A stretch of 38,604 nucleotides of DNA from a virus. The notes under the pieces were generated by a model, which saw only the letters and a list, made by a program, of their open reading frames with translations, was not told the DNA's origin and ran no database searches. The number at the start of each line of letters is the position of its first letter. The stretch's first letter is position 1. The stretch spans positions 1-38,604 of the IMG/VR virus record IMGVR_UViG_3300010391_001709; one strand, written 5' to 3'. Of the stretch, positions 28,627-35,887 are shown one piece after another. The translations under genes and the position numbers were made by a program.

Positions 28627-29398
28627 TCCCAAGGTGTTCTTAATCGGAGAGAGCCGTGTGGTCGAGGAGGGGCTTCACGCCTACTTGACCCATTTGGGCG
28701 TTCCGGAGTGGACGTCGGATGCGCCGACGGACGCTGAGCGTCTGATCGAGGTCATGGGGCGATTGTGCTATCGGTCGTTCAAGCCGGGCCTTAACCCGAA
28801 TGTCACGAAAATCCGGGAACATCATGCCGATTACATGGCCAACATTCTGAAAGTCAGGCATGGCTCGGTGCTTGAACATCCGGTCCTCAATTTCGTCTTC
28901 GCCGATGTCTCTCGGGTCTTTACCCATGAACTGGTCCGACATCGGGTCGGGACGGCGATCTCTCAGGAGAGTCTTCGGTTCGTGCGGCTGGAGGACTTGG
29001 GGGGCTGGCTTCCGACAGTCATTCGTGAGGATGCTGGGGTCATGGAGATCTTCGTGAATACGTTCGAACATCTGGAGCAACTCCAGCGCGATCTGGCTCG
29101 GTACCTTGAGTTGGATAAAGAAGGGCTTCCCTTCGCGCGGAAAAAGATTCTGACTTCAGCCATGCGGCGGATTGCTCCCCTGGGTCTCGCGACGTCTATC
29201 GGATGGTCCACGAATCCTCGGACCTTGCGCTGGGTCCTAGAGATGCGCACAGACCCCTCGGCGGAGGAGGAGATTCGCGTTGTATTCGGGCTCGTGGGGG
29301 AACTGGTCTTGCGTCGGTATCCGCATCTCTTCGGAGACTTTGTCGTGGAGGCGGTGGATGGGCTTTCCGTGTATCGCCCCAAGACCAGCAAGGTGTAG
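28613..29398 (+). CDS. thyX: Flavin-dependent thymidylate synthase ThyX, 261 aa
   Basis: ThyX methylates dUMP to dTMP with FAD, NADPH and methylenetetrahydrofolate. The defining motif is present as ELVRHRVGTAISQESLRFVR (RHR-x7-S class; here R-H-R-x5-S-Q-E-S). VLEHPVLNFVFADVSRVFTH precedes it as in the family, and a C-terminal substrate segment (RIAPLGLATSIGWSTNPRTL) follows. Length is typical. ATG 28613 overlaps DUF3310. Together with the dCTP deaminase at 23052 it completes a route from dCTP to dTMP through dUMP, provided a dUTPase activity is supplied. Confidence 0.92.
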   Translation: MHLVSPKVFLIGESRVVEEGLHAYLTHLGVPEWTSDAPTDAERLIEVMGRLCYRSFKPGLNPNVTKIREHHADYMANILKVRHGSVLEHPVLNFVFADVSRVFTHELVRHRVGTAISQESLRFVRLEDLGGWLPTVIREDAGVMEIFVNTFEHLEQLQRDLARYLELDKEGLPFARKKILTSAMRRIAPLGLATSIGWSTNPRTLRWVLEMRTDPSAEEEIRVVFGLVGELVLRRYPHLFGDFVVEAVDGLSVYRPKTSKV

Positions 29399-29420
29399 TT
29401 AAAACGAAAGGAGAACCATT

Positions 29421-29585
29421 ATGGATCAGCCGTTTGGCGGGTACGCGATTAACTTCAAGGGCATCGAGGCAACGATGGAGGACATTTTCGGCCTGGAGCC
29501 CATTACCCCAGCCCAAATGACCAAGAAGCTCTGGGAGTTCGTTAAGACTCACGGCCTCGGGGCGAAGGATAGGACGGGCGAGTAG
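29421..29585 (+). CDS. Small protein with SWIB-like fragment, 54 aa
   Basis: ATG 29421 follows ACGAAAGGAGAACC. The second half reads PITPAQMTKKLWEFVKTHGL followed by GAKDRTGE, similar to the first helices of SWIB/MDM2 domains (x-TR-x-E-V-x-K-x-L-W-x-Y-I-K-x-x-x-L-Q-D). Only about half of a SWIB domain is present. It is too short to judge function and may be a stand-alone helical binder. It is separated from thyX by 22 bases. Confidence 0.5.
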   Translation: MDQPFGGYAINFKGIEATMEDIFGLEPITPAQMTKKLWEFVKTHGLGAKDRTGE

Positions 29586-29588
29586 ATC

Positions 29589-29834
29589 ATGGGCGTTCCT
29601 CACACTGTCTGGCGAGGGCCGAAGGCAGGCCAAGGAAAGGCCTATTGCAGGGATCAGTTGTGTTGTTGGGGTCCCTGTGGAGCCTATTCCCCTCGTCGGA
29701 CTGTAACCCTGGATCCCGTAAAGAATGGGCGTCAAACCATTCCCAGTCGGGTGAAAGCGAGGGGAAGGGGGGTCATGCCCTCTTTCTCTTGGTCCAGGGA
29801 ACTCTTTCCCCGGCTCATCGGAGAAGAGAAGTGA
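29589..29834 (+). CDS. Small Cys-cluster basic protein, 81 aa
   Basis: It begins at ATG 29589 three bases after the previous stop. A Cys cluster YCRDQLCCWGPCGAY around residues 19-33 could bind metal; the remainder is basic (VKARGRGVMPSFSWSRELFP) and the end LIGEEK resembles tails of other small genes here (LIGEEE at 6200). No RBS is obvious. Family unknown. The stop lies in a GTGA overlap with the next gene. Confidence 0.45.
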   Translation: MGVPHTVWRGPKAGQGKAYCRDQLCCWGPCGAYSPRRTVTLDPVKNGRQTIPSRVKARGRGVMPSFSWSRELFPRLIGEEK

Positions 29835-30040
29835 GACATGCCGAGTCCGTGATAGCCTACGTCAAGGTTACTTGGACTTGCGATCTTCCCAAGTGTTCGG
29901 AGTTCCTCGTGGACGTCAATCCGCCCACAAACCCGCTCTGGTGCCCCCAGGGATGGACGCGACGTCCGAATGGGACGCATGTCTGCCCTCGGCATGTCCA
30001 GACGGAGCTTCGTGAGCATGCGAGCCATCGTTCTCGCTGA
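29831..30040 (+). CDS. Small Cys/His protein, probable zinc binding, 69 aa
   Basis: The start is GTG 29831 in a GTGA overlap, behind GGAGAAGAGAA. Residues include TWTCDLPKCSEFLVDV and later WCPQGW and HVCPRHV, giving Cys and His pairs of a zinc-ribbon type. The last 23 bases overlap the sbcD-like gene. Similar short proteins with a paired C-x4-C and CP-x-H are frequent in phages and have no known role. Confidence 0.5.
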   Translation: MRHAESVIAYVKVTWTCDLPKCSEFLVDVNPPTNPLWCPQGWTRRPNGTHVCPRHVQTELREHASHRSR

Positions 30041-31241
30041 TTTGCATGTGCATCCCTTCAAGTTGTGTTCGCGTGATGGAGGGAAGGATCGTCTTCAAGA
30101 TGGACTCTCCGCTCTGAAGCAGTCCCTGGAGTATGCTCGCGAATATCAGTGCCCCTGGATCTTTTGTGGGGACTTCAAACAACCAAAACTCATCTGGCCT
30201 CAGGAAGCCCTGACCGGGTCCTTGGCCATCCTTCGAGCCTATCCAGATGTTGGTAAGATCATGCTTCCAGGGCAGCATGATGGAGACATGTATCATCTCG
30301 GAGGATCAGGGTTAGCCCCCTTCTATGAAGTGGCCAAGGTTGTCGAAGAGCCGACGATAATTCAGAACTCTTCGTTCGGTCCTATTGGGGTTGCTCCAGC
30401 TCGTCCTTCTATTACCCCGGAGTTTCTCGAACAGGCGGAACGCGCTCAAGCGCGGATTCTCTTCGGACATGCCTTCCTGAGTGGGGTCCTTCTAGGACCG
30501 GACGAGGTCCGCCTACCCGACAAAGGCCTACGTCGTCAAGACTTGGGACTGGGAGAGGTCTTTCATGTGGCCGCCCTGGGGGATATTCACAAGGGTCAAG
30601 GGTGGTTGGGCCCCCAAGGATGGCGTCCGTGGAAAGACCTCGTTCCTGGAGAAACGGGAGGGAAGAAGAGAAAGACTTCTCGAAAGGGAAGAACATCGAG
30701 CCTAGACCCAGGACGACCCCCTTCTGGGGGGAACTCGGGGGTGCCTCTGAGGGGGAAAGCCCCCTGGAAGGGAGAGGTATTGTATCCGGGGTCCCCCTAT
30801 GGACAATCCTGGGGGGAGTCCGAAGACGGGGCGAAAGGGGTCTTGCTTGTCGACTTTGAGTCTGGGGAAGTCTCGCTTCTTCCCATTCAGGCTCCGCGCT
30901 ATCTGCGTGTCTCCGTTGACTCGTTAGATGCTATGGATCAACTCGATCCGTCTTTCTGGGAGGGGCATTTCGTTCGCCTGCTGGTTGGTCCCTGGGCGGA
31001 AGGGACCCGACGGCGAGGACGACTGGAATCGTTGAGGGAGCAGGCCAAGGCTCGAGTGTTCCAGGTTATTCCCCAGCGGGCTCCGGTCGAGGTCCGACGC
31101 GCCTCGCTTCATGCGGGTCTTCCACGAGGGGACTTGCTGGGGGAGTATCTGAAGGCGCGTCCCTTTGAGGGAGAGACCCGCCCGGCGATGATCCTGGAGG
31201 CGGGGCGTCGGCTATTGGAGGGGCGGGATGCCGGGGACTAA
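30018..31241 (+). CDS. SbcD/gp47-like recombination nuclease subunit (with in-frame insertion), 407 aa
   Basis: The protein starts MRAIVLADLHVHPF (metallophosphoesterase motif D-x-H) and has WIFCGDFKQPK (GD motif with F/K in place of GDxHD), MLPGQHDGDMYH (GNHD-like), ARILFGHAFLSG and AALGDIHKGQ, with metal-binding His and Asp residues. GEVLYPGSPYGQSWGE is the conserved segment that normally follows GDIHK closely; here about 55 residues (roughly 196-250) intervene, partly encoded by the repeat at 30690. The rest is a capping domain. With the SbcC/gp46-like ATPase at 32031 it should form the Mre11-Rad50-type complex that processes DNA ends. I choose ATG 30018; the earlier ATG 29970 lacks the family start. 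Confidence 0.82.
   Translation: MRAIVLADLHVHPFKLCSRDGGKDRLQDGLSALKQSLEYAREYQCPWIFCGDFKQPKLIWPQEALTGSLAILRAYPDVGKIMLPGQHDGDMYHLGGSGLAPFYEVAKVVEEPTIIQNSSFGPIGVAPARPSITPEFLEQAERAQARILFGHAFLSGVLLGPDEVRLPDKGLRRQDLGLGEVFHVAALGDIHKGQGWLGPQGWRPWKDLVPGETGGKKRKTSRKGRTSSLDPGRPPSGGNSGVPLRGKAPWKGEVLYPGSPYGQSWGESEDGAKGVLLVDFESGEVSLLPIQAPRYLRVSVDSLDAMDQLDPSFWEGHFVRLLVGPWAEGTRRRGRLESLREQAKARVFQVIPQRAPVEVRRASLHAGLPRGDLLGEYLKARPFEGETRPAMILEAGRRLLEGRDAGD
30690..30770 (+). repeat. Dispersed repeat copy 2 with hairpins, inserted in the sbcD-like gene
   Basis: Bases 30690-30712 repeat 9214-9236 exactly. They are followed by CCCCC/GGGGG hairpins (about 30716-30731 and 30751-30765), as at the first copy. The stretch is translated in frame as Gly/Pro/Arg-rich text (GRTSSLDPGRPPSGGNSG) between the conserved GDIHK and YPGSP motifs, where the family normally has no such segment. 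This looks like insertion of a small palindromic element that kept the frame open. Confidence 0.65.
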
Positions 31242-31488
31242 CGCGGGGACGGGGTATCCCTTAACCTTGCGCTGCGCGAAGTGTAAGCGGGGGCGAGACT
31301 ACCGGCGCTTGTCAGAGATGTGTGTGGGTACCAACCTGGAAGCGACAGGCCGTACGCGTCCGAAACCACAGCAACGAGGAGCATATCGATCTGCGTCGCA
31401 ATTTGTTCAGTATCGGTGTCGGGATTGCGGGCATGTTGGATGGTCGACCCACAGCGATGCGGAGCGGTTGTTGCGGAGACGTCGTTAA
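31228..31488 (+). CDS. Zinc-ribbon protein, 86 aa
   Basis: ATG 31228 has the RBS TTGGAGGGGCGGG and overlaps the sbcD-like end by 14 bases. The Cys pairs are CAKC (about residues 16-19) and CRDCG (about 64-68), about 45 residues apart, with a basic C-terminus (DAERLLRRRR). A zinc ribbon is predicted. Its place between the two subunits of the recombination nuclease is shared with two further small genes. Function unknown. Confidence 0.6.
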   Translation: MPGTNAGTGYPLTLRCAKCKRGRDYRRLSEMCVGTNLEATGRTRPKPQQRGAYRSASQFVQYRCRDCGHVGWSTHSDAERLLRRRR

Positions 31489-31490
31489 AA

Positions 31491-31616
31491 ATGGGCGCCC
31501 CCACGTACTATTTTGCCTGGTGTGTGAAATGTGGGGCGAACTTTCATCACTTTAGCAAGTTCAAGAGGCATGTTCGAACCTGTCAGAAGAAAAAAAGGCG
31601 CTCGAAGCGTGCGTGA
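31491..31616 (+). CDS. C2H2-like zinc-finger mini-protein, 41 aa
   Basis: Starts at ATG 31491, two bases after the previous stop. The sequence MGAPTYYFAWCVKCGANFHH continues FSKFKRHVRTCQ, fitting a zinc finger of the CxxC...H(x4)C type, and ends in a very basic tail (KKKRRSKRA). This suggests DNA or RNA binding. The last 8 bases overlap the macro-domain gene. Confidence 0.6.
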   Translation: MGAPTYYFAWCVKCGANFHHFSKFKRHVRTCQKKKRRSKRA

Positions 31617-32034
31617 GTGTCAAGGGAACCTCTGGGACCAAGTAGGGTGGAAAGTCGTCACGACGAACGGAACAATCCGACGTGATGGATGTGCCGTCAT
31701 GGGACGTGGAGTCGCCCGCCAGGCGAGGGAGCGATACCCTTCGCTTCCGGAACTGTTAGGCGCGCTCCTCCGCAACTATGGCAATCACGTCTTTCCTCAT
31801 CCGACGTTCCAACTCTTCACGTTTCCCGTGAAGCATGCGTGGCGCGAACCCGCCGATATCGCACTCATTCATTGCTCAGTGCTTGAGTTGGATCGTCACG
31901 CATCGGGACTGGGACTTACTCGAGTCTGGCTCGTTCGCCCTGGATGCGGAAATGGGGGGTTGTTGTGGGAGGTCGTGCGTCCTCTTCTGGCCGATATGTT
32001 GGATGATCGCTTCGTCGTGGTGCATCCCACATGA
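31609..32034 (+). CDS. Macro-domain-like protein, 141 aa
   Basis: I choose GTG 31609 (MRECQGNLWDQVGW); the earlier ATG 31570 and ATG 31531 read through the previous gene. The core shows VTTNGTIRRDGCAVMGRGVA, the ADP-ribose-binding loop of phage-type macro domains (NG-x-x-G-x-x-VMG-x-G-x-A), then FPVKHAWREPADIALIHCSV and VWLVRPGCGNGGLLWEVVRP, the second phosphate loop. Macro domains bind or hydrolyse ADP-ribose derivatives; in phages they may counter ADP-ribosylation-based or NAD-based defence, though that is inference here. The stop overlaps the SbcC-like start (ATGA). Confidence 0.78.
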   Translation: MRECQGNLWDQVGWKVVTTNGTIRRDGCAVMGRGVARQARERYPSLPELLGALLRNYGNHVFPHPTFQLFTFPVKHAWREPADIALIHCSVLELDRHASGLGLTRVWLVRPGCGNGGLLWEVVRPLLADMLDDRFVVVHPT

Positions 32035-33914
32035 AACTGAGTATGGAGTTCGAACATCTGCTCTCTTATCGAGAGCGGCAGTCGTTGCCTCTGTCGGACT
32101 TGGGCCTTGTCCTTATTCGGGGACGGAACGAGGTCTCCGAAGCTGCAGACAGCAACGGAGTGGGAAAAACGGCGATTATGGATATTCTCTCCTTCGGGTG
32201 GTTCGGGGTCACGCTTCGGGGGAAACGAGGAGAAGAGGTCGCCAATCGCTTTACCAAAGCCCCAGGGCGCGTGTTGATTCCGGTGGAAGACGATCTGGGA
32301 AAGTGGTTCGTGATGCGTCAGACGCGCCCAAAGAAACTCGAAGTGGCCGGTATTCCGGGTCTGACGGGAGCCGAGGACGATCGGGTGCTTCAGGAGAAGA
32401 TCGAAGCCCGGCTGGGGTGGGGCCTTCGTACGTTCCGGAACGCGATGGTCTTTGGCCAAGGGACTTTTGATCGGTTCGCCCAAGCGGACCAGGACGATCA
32501 GCTTCGGATGCTTGATGAAATCCAGGGACTCGATCTTCGGGACGCCTTGGACCGGGCCAAACAGTGGCGTGATACGTTAGAGCGGGCGTATTGCGATGCA
32601 GGGGATGCCCTTCAGGGGATGGAACAGGAGGGCGTCGCGCATCAGCAGCATCTGGTGAGTCTGGAGGAAGCCCGAAAGGGGTTTGATCGCATGCGGGCGG
32701 ACCGCGTCGCCCGGTTGAAGGAGCAGGGAGACACCCAGCGAGAAGAAGTCCGACGACTAGCAGCAGAGCTCGGGGCTCTCGTCAAGCGCCGACGAGACGT
32801 GGAACAAAAACGGGTGCTCTGGGGAACGATTCAGAAGGCGCAACAAGAGGTGGACCTCCTGAAGCCGCGTGTCCTTCAGGCAGAGACCAGTGAGCGGCAT
32901 CTTCTGGAGGAAGCCAAGACCCGGGCGGGGGCCTTGCAGGATCTCTTATCAGCGGGGGCGTGTCCGACCTGTCGGCGTCCTATTGAAGGAGACCAGACGC
33001 GCATTCGCCAAGCCTTCGATCGGGAGCTTCGGGCCGCCCGGACGTCCGCGCAGCAGGCAGTGGATCAAACCACGAAGCTGCGAGAGGCTCTTGTTCGAGC
33101 TACCCAGGCCTTGAATGCGATCGTGATAAAGCTCCCTACCCCGTTGTCGGAACGGATCTTGGGGCAAGAAGAGGCCCTGGTCTCTCTCCAGGTTGAGAAG
33201 CGGTTAGAGACTGAGCAGAGAGGGGCGCTGGAGACTCTGGCGCGCATTCAGAAAGAGCTTGAGGAGGAGAGGGGGCGACAGTGGGAGGGGGAGTCCTCCT
33301 TGGCCACCTTACGGAGTACGCTTCGGACGTTGGCCTCGCAAATCACGGAAACTCAAGAGATCCGGCTCCGGACCGAACGCACGCTTCGCGTAGCCGATTA
33401 CTGGGTGGAAGCGTTTGGTGATCGTGGGATTCGGTCGCTTCTCTTCGACTCCGCCGCAATGTTTCTGACGACGCGGGTAGCCACTCATTTGGAAATCCTG
33501 GCCGGAGGAGAGGCCCAGGCTCCCATCTCGGCGACGCGCGCCCTGAAGAAAGGCGGAACCCGGGAGCGGGTAACTATTGCCCCGGTCTGGGCCTGGGGAG
33601 GGGCCGGGCTTGACGTGGGCTCAGCGGGGCAAGACCGCCGCGTGGATCTTGCGTTGTTCGCAGCCCTTCAGGATTTAGCTGAGTCCCAATCGGCGCGCCC
33701 GTTCCCGTTGAAAGTCTGGGACGAGCCCGGGGATGCCCTGGATGAGCGCGGGAAAGAGCTCTTTTGTCGATGGGTGGAGCAGGAGGCCCGACAGCGGGGG
33801 ACGGGGTTGCTGATCACGCACTCCACTGACATCGTCACACAGATCCGACCGGATGAAATCTGGACCGTCGTTCTCGATGAGCACGGTTCTCGAGTCGAAC
33901 GGTCTCGATCCTGA
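32031..33914 (+). CDS. SbcC/gp46-like ATPase of the recombination nuclease, 627 aa
   Basis: The N-terminus has GRNEVSEAADSNGVGKTAIM, the Walker A loop with an extended form like that of T4 gp46. Long charged coiled coils (about residues 175-460) surround a zinc hook ACPTCRRPI near residue 313. The C-terminal lobe carries GQDRRVDLALFAALQDLAES as the signature helix, PLKVWDEPGDALDERG as Walker B with D-loop, and GLLITHSTD with the switch His. The order is that of Rad50/SbcC. Length (627) is closer to phage gp46 than to bacterial SbcC. It pairs with the SbcD/gp47-like protein. Confidence 0.9.
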   Translation: MKLSMEFEHLLSYRERQSLPLSDLGLVLIRGRNEVSEAADSNGVGKTAIMDILSFGWFGVTLRGKRGEEVANRFTKAPGRVLIPVEDDLGKWFVMRQTRPKKLEVAGIPGLTGAEDDRVLQEKIEARLGWGLRTFRNAMVFGQGTFDRFAQADQDDQLRMLDEIQGLDLRDALDRAKQWRDTLERAYCDAGDALQGMEQEGVAHQQHLVSLEEARKGFDRMRADRVARLKEQGDTQREEVRRLAAELGALVKRRRDVEQKRVLWGTIQKAQQEVDLLKPRVLQAETSERHLLEEAKTRAGALQDLLSAGACPTCRRPIEGDQTRIRQAFDRELRAARTSAQQAVDQTTKLREALVRATQALNAIVIKLPTPLSERILGQEEALVSLQVEKRLETEQRGALETLARIQKELEEERGRQWEGESSLATLRSTLRTLASQITETQEIRLRTERTLRVADYWVEAFGDRGIRSLLFDSAAMFLTTRVATHLEILAGGEAQAPISATRALKKGGTRERVTIAPVWAWGGAGLDVGSAGQDRRVDLALFAALQDLAESQSARPFPLKVWDEPGDALDERGKELFCRWVEQEARQRGTGLLITHSTDIVTQIRPDEIWTVVLDEHGSRVERSRS

Positions 33915-33925
33915 AAGGAGGACCT

Positions 33926-34612
33926 ATGAAGATGATGACCTGGCGTCTGCAGCGGTCTCGGGCTGAACTGTTTGGAGCCGTGTGTGCATTGCTCCTTGTG
34001 GGGATGTTCGTGGGGCTTGGGTTCTACTGGGGGACCACTCGAACGATGCGAGAAGACTTGCTCCGGTTTCAGCAGCATGAAGCCTTGGAGGCTCGCATCA
34101 TGGCGTGGATTGTCGAGCGGAACCCTGAGGCGAAAATCCGGGACTTCCAGGGATTTCCCCAAGCCTTGTTTCGCACGGCGCAGGAGATTGGGATCGAGTG
34201 GGAGTGGTTGTTGGCGCTGGCCGATACGGAGTCGTCGATGAAGCCCGACGCAGTGGGGATGGCGGGGGAAATCGGGTTGATGCAGATTCTCCCCACGACA
34301 GGGAGGCTCATTGCCCAGAAGTTGGGAGAGGAGTTTGAACCTCCGAAGATGGGGGGGCGGGATCGCGTCACGGCGCGCCCGATCTATGTGACGTTAGGTT
34401 CCCTGGGGGAGGCACGAACGAATCTTCGATGGGGAGCCTATTACCTGAAGTGGCAGAAGGATCAGTTCAAGTCTTGGCCGACGGCCTTGCGCGCGTACAA
34501 TCGAAACCCCGATCATGCGCGACAACATCGTCCCTGGGATCGGTATGCGGAGACCGTGACATTTCGATTCGTGGATCTTCGTGAGCAGTTTCGGTTTGTC
34601 TCTCGGATATGA
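33926..34612 (+). CDS. Membrane-anchored lytic transglycosylase (SLT type), 228 aa
   Basis: ATG 33926 follows GAAAGGAGGACCT. One hydrophobic segment (LFGAVCALLLVGMFVGLGFY, about residues 15-34) after a short basic N-terminus acts as a signal anchor. The catalytic domain shows WLLALADTESSMKPDAVG with the ES pair of SLT transglycosylases, GEIGLMQILPTTG, NLRWGAYYLKW and a final ALRAYNRNPDHA (A-Y-N motif). It would cleave peptidoglycan on the outer face of the inner membrane, perhaps for lysis (signal-arrest-release type) or during DNA entry. It is placed between recombination genes and terminase. Confidence 0.85.
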   Translation: MKMMTWRLQRSRAELFGAVCALLLVGMFVGLGFYWGTTRTMREDLLRFQQHEALEARIMAWIVERNPEAKIRDFQGFPQALFRTAQEIGIEWEWLLALADTESSMKPDAVGMAGEIGLMQILPTTGRLIAQKLGEEFEPPKMGGRDRVTARPIYVTLGSLGEARTNLRWGAYYLKWQKDQFKSWPTALRAYNRNPDHARQHRPWDRYAETVTFRFVDLREQFRFVSRI

Positions 34613-34624
34613 GAGACTAGGGAC

Positions 34625-34841
34625 ATGGGAAACGCCTCCAAATGGTGGTGGTGGGGAGTCCTGCTCTCACGGGGGAGAATGTCCACTCACGCTTCTCCGG
34701 ATGAGGTACGGGAGCTGGGGGGCTCTCCGGGGGTGCCTCGGACGTTGATTGACCGAGCAGGAAGACGAAATCAACGACGGCGACGTCTTGGGTGGCTTCA
34801 ACGTCAAGCTCGGCGACGATCGCGTCATGGATGACAAATGA
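34625..34841 (+). pseudogene. Small gene apparently frameshifted by a TTGATTGA duplication
   Basis: The ATG 34625 frame reads MGNASKWWWWGVLL and SPDEVRELGGSPGVPRTL, then turns into Arg-rich text and stops at 34834. At 34745-34752 the bases are TTGATTGA. If one TTGA were removed, the frame would continue as RTLTEQEDEINDGDVLGGFN and end at TGA 34839-34841, which forms an ATGA overlap with the next ATG at 34838, as at most junctions here. I therefore read this as one 71-codon gene broken by a 4-base tandem duplication, either in the phage or in the assembly. The protein family is unknown. Confidence 0.5.
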
Positions 34842-35017
34842 TCCCCCCGCTGCCCTGGACGAAGTGCCCGCGCTGTCGGGCTCCGTGGAGGACGGGGGCT
34901 GAGAAGTGCTTGACGTGTGGTCAGGTCGCCATCGGGCAGGTACGGATTCTTCCTCGCCCCCACATTCCGGGGGAGTGGCCTCCATGGTTGAAAACAAGGC
35001 GAGAGAAAAATCTTTAA
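34838..35017 (+). CDS. Zinc-ribbon protein, 59 aa
   Basis: ATG 34838 overlaps the TGA at 34839. The protein MIPPLPWTKCPRCRAPWRTG is followed by CLTCG, two CxxC pairs 16 residues apart, a clear zinc ribbon. A Pro-rich strand region (RILPRPHIPGEWPPWL) follows. The stop TAA ends at 35017, overlapping the next ATG (TAATG). Role unknown. Confidence 0.6.
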   Translation: MIPPLPWTKCPRCRAPWRTGAEKCLTCGQVAIGQVRILPRPHIPGEWPPWLKTRREKNL

Positions 35018-35169
35018 TGATCTGTCGCTGCGGGCATTCGCGAATTCGTCATTTCAAGATTGATTCCTTCAGGGTGGGGGCGTGTCGCCTCCTTCGATGT
35101 TCCTGCCATAAATATCGTTCCGATCCGCTCGTATTTCTTTGGCGCTGGGTCAAGTCCAAATGGCAGTGA
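35017..35169 (+). CDS. Small Cys/His protein, probable zinc binding, 50 aa
   Basis: It starts at ATG 35017. The sequence MICRCGHSRIRHFKIDSFRV followed by GACRLLRCSCHKY has CxCGHxxxxH and a later C-x4-CxCH, a pattern I know from many short phage and actinobacterial proteins. It ends in a Trp/Lys tail. A one-zinc or two-zinc fold is likely. It overlaps the next gene by 10 bases. Role unknown. Confidence 0.6.
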   Translation: MICRCGHSRIRHFKIDSFRVGACRLLRCSCHKYRSDPLVFLWRWVKSKWQ

Positions 35170-35324
35170 GGGAGCGAGAGAAGGCCGGGACGCGGTATTG
35201 TTCCTGCTGTCGGCGGGTGCAGGAGACATACCTCCTGATGCTTCGGGGTCTCCAAGAGCGCCGATGTCAAGGGTGTCATGCCATCCTGTCCACGCGACCC
35301 ATCGAAGTCAGGGGATGCGTGTGA
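35160..35324 (+). CDS. Zinc-ribbon mini-protein, 54 aa
   Basis: ATG 35160 lies inside the end of the previous gene. The protein MAVREREKAGTRYCSCCRRV continues to RRCQGCHAIL; CxxC near residue 14 (CSCC) and CQGC about 25 residues later make a zinc ribbon. No RBS is obvious, so reinitiation is likely. The stop overlaps the small terminase start. This is the third zinc mini-protein in a row before the terminase genes. Confidence 0.55.
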   Translation: MAVREREKAGTRYCSCCRRVQETYLLMLRGLQERRCQGCHAILSTRPIEVRGCV

Positions 35325-35887
35325 GAAAAAAGAAGACTCAGGTTTTCTCGAAACCTGCGAACGGGGAGAAGGAGAGTGAGGAGCTCGTGCGATTGTTTCC
35401 TCGGTCGTCGGCCCGAGGTGGACGCCCCTCTCTGCTGACTCTCTCCGTGTTTAAGAAGTTGACGGAGGCAGTTCAAAAAGGCAACTTCCTTTCGACGGCC
35501 GCACGCTCTCTGGGCCTGAACCATCTTGTCGTGCAGGACTGGGTCGAGCGGGGGTTGAAGGAGCTGCACGAACAGATGACTCCTCCTACTCGTTTCCAGC
35601 TCTTTGCCCAGGTCATTCTCGAAGCGCGGGCCAAGGGGGAGGTGGCTCTCGTGAAAATGATTCGGGACGAGGCCGATTACGATTGGCATGCGGCCGCGTT
35701 CTTGCTAACACGAGGATATGCCAAGAGTCGGTGGGCCGCGTCGACGTCGTCCCATCTTCAAGTGGGAGGGGCGATCGGGGTCTATCCTGCCCACGAGGTG
35801 TTCCAACGGCAAGCTCGCGCCCTTCCTCCCGCCCGGCTGGAGGGAGAGCTGGAACGGATGCAGGAAGTCCTTGGGGAAGAAGCATGA
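35315..35887 (+). CDS. Small terminase subunit, 190 aa
   Basis: The start is ATG 35315 or GTG 35321; the latter has the better-spaced AGGGG. After a basic N-terminus, GRPSLLTLSVFKKLTEAVQK and FLSTAARSLGLNHLVVQDWV form a helix-turn-helix, followed by WVERGLKELHEQ and LFAQVILEARAKGEVALVKM, the usual small terminase order of DNA-binding domain and oligomerisation helices. It recognises the packaging site and recruits the large subunit. The large subunit ATPase starts at 35884 in an ATGA overlap, which supports the call. Confidence 0.8.
   Translation: MRVRKKKTQVFSKPANGEKESEELVRLFPRSSARGGRPSLLTLSVFKKLTEAVQKGNFLSTAARSLGLNHLVVQDWVERGLKELHEQMTPPTRFQLFAQVILEARAKGEVALVKMIRDEADYDWHAAAFLLTRGYAKSRWAASTSSHLQVGGAIGVYPAHEVFQRQARALPPARLEGELERMQEVLGEEA

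Noticed and set aside
30600-30775. Intein in the sbcD-like protein
   Set aside because: The insert is only about 55 residues and lacks the N-terminal Cys/Ser, the TxxH block and the terminal HN of inteins.
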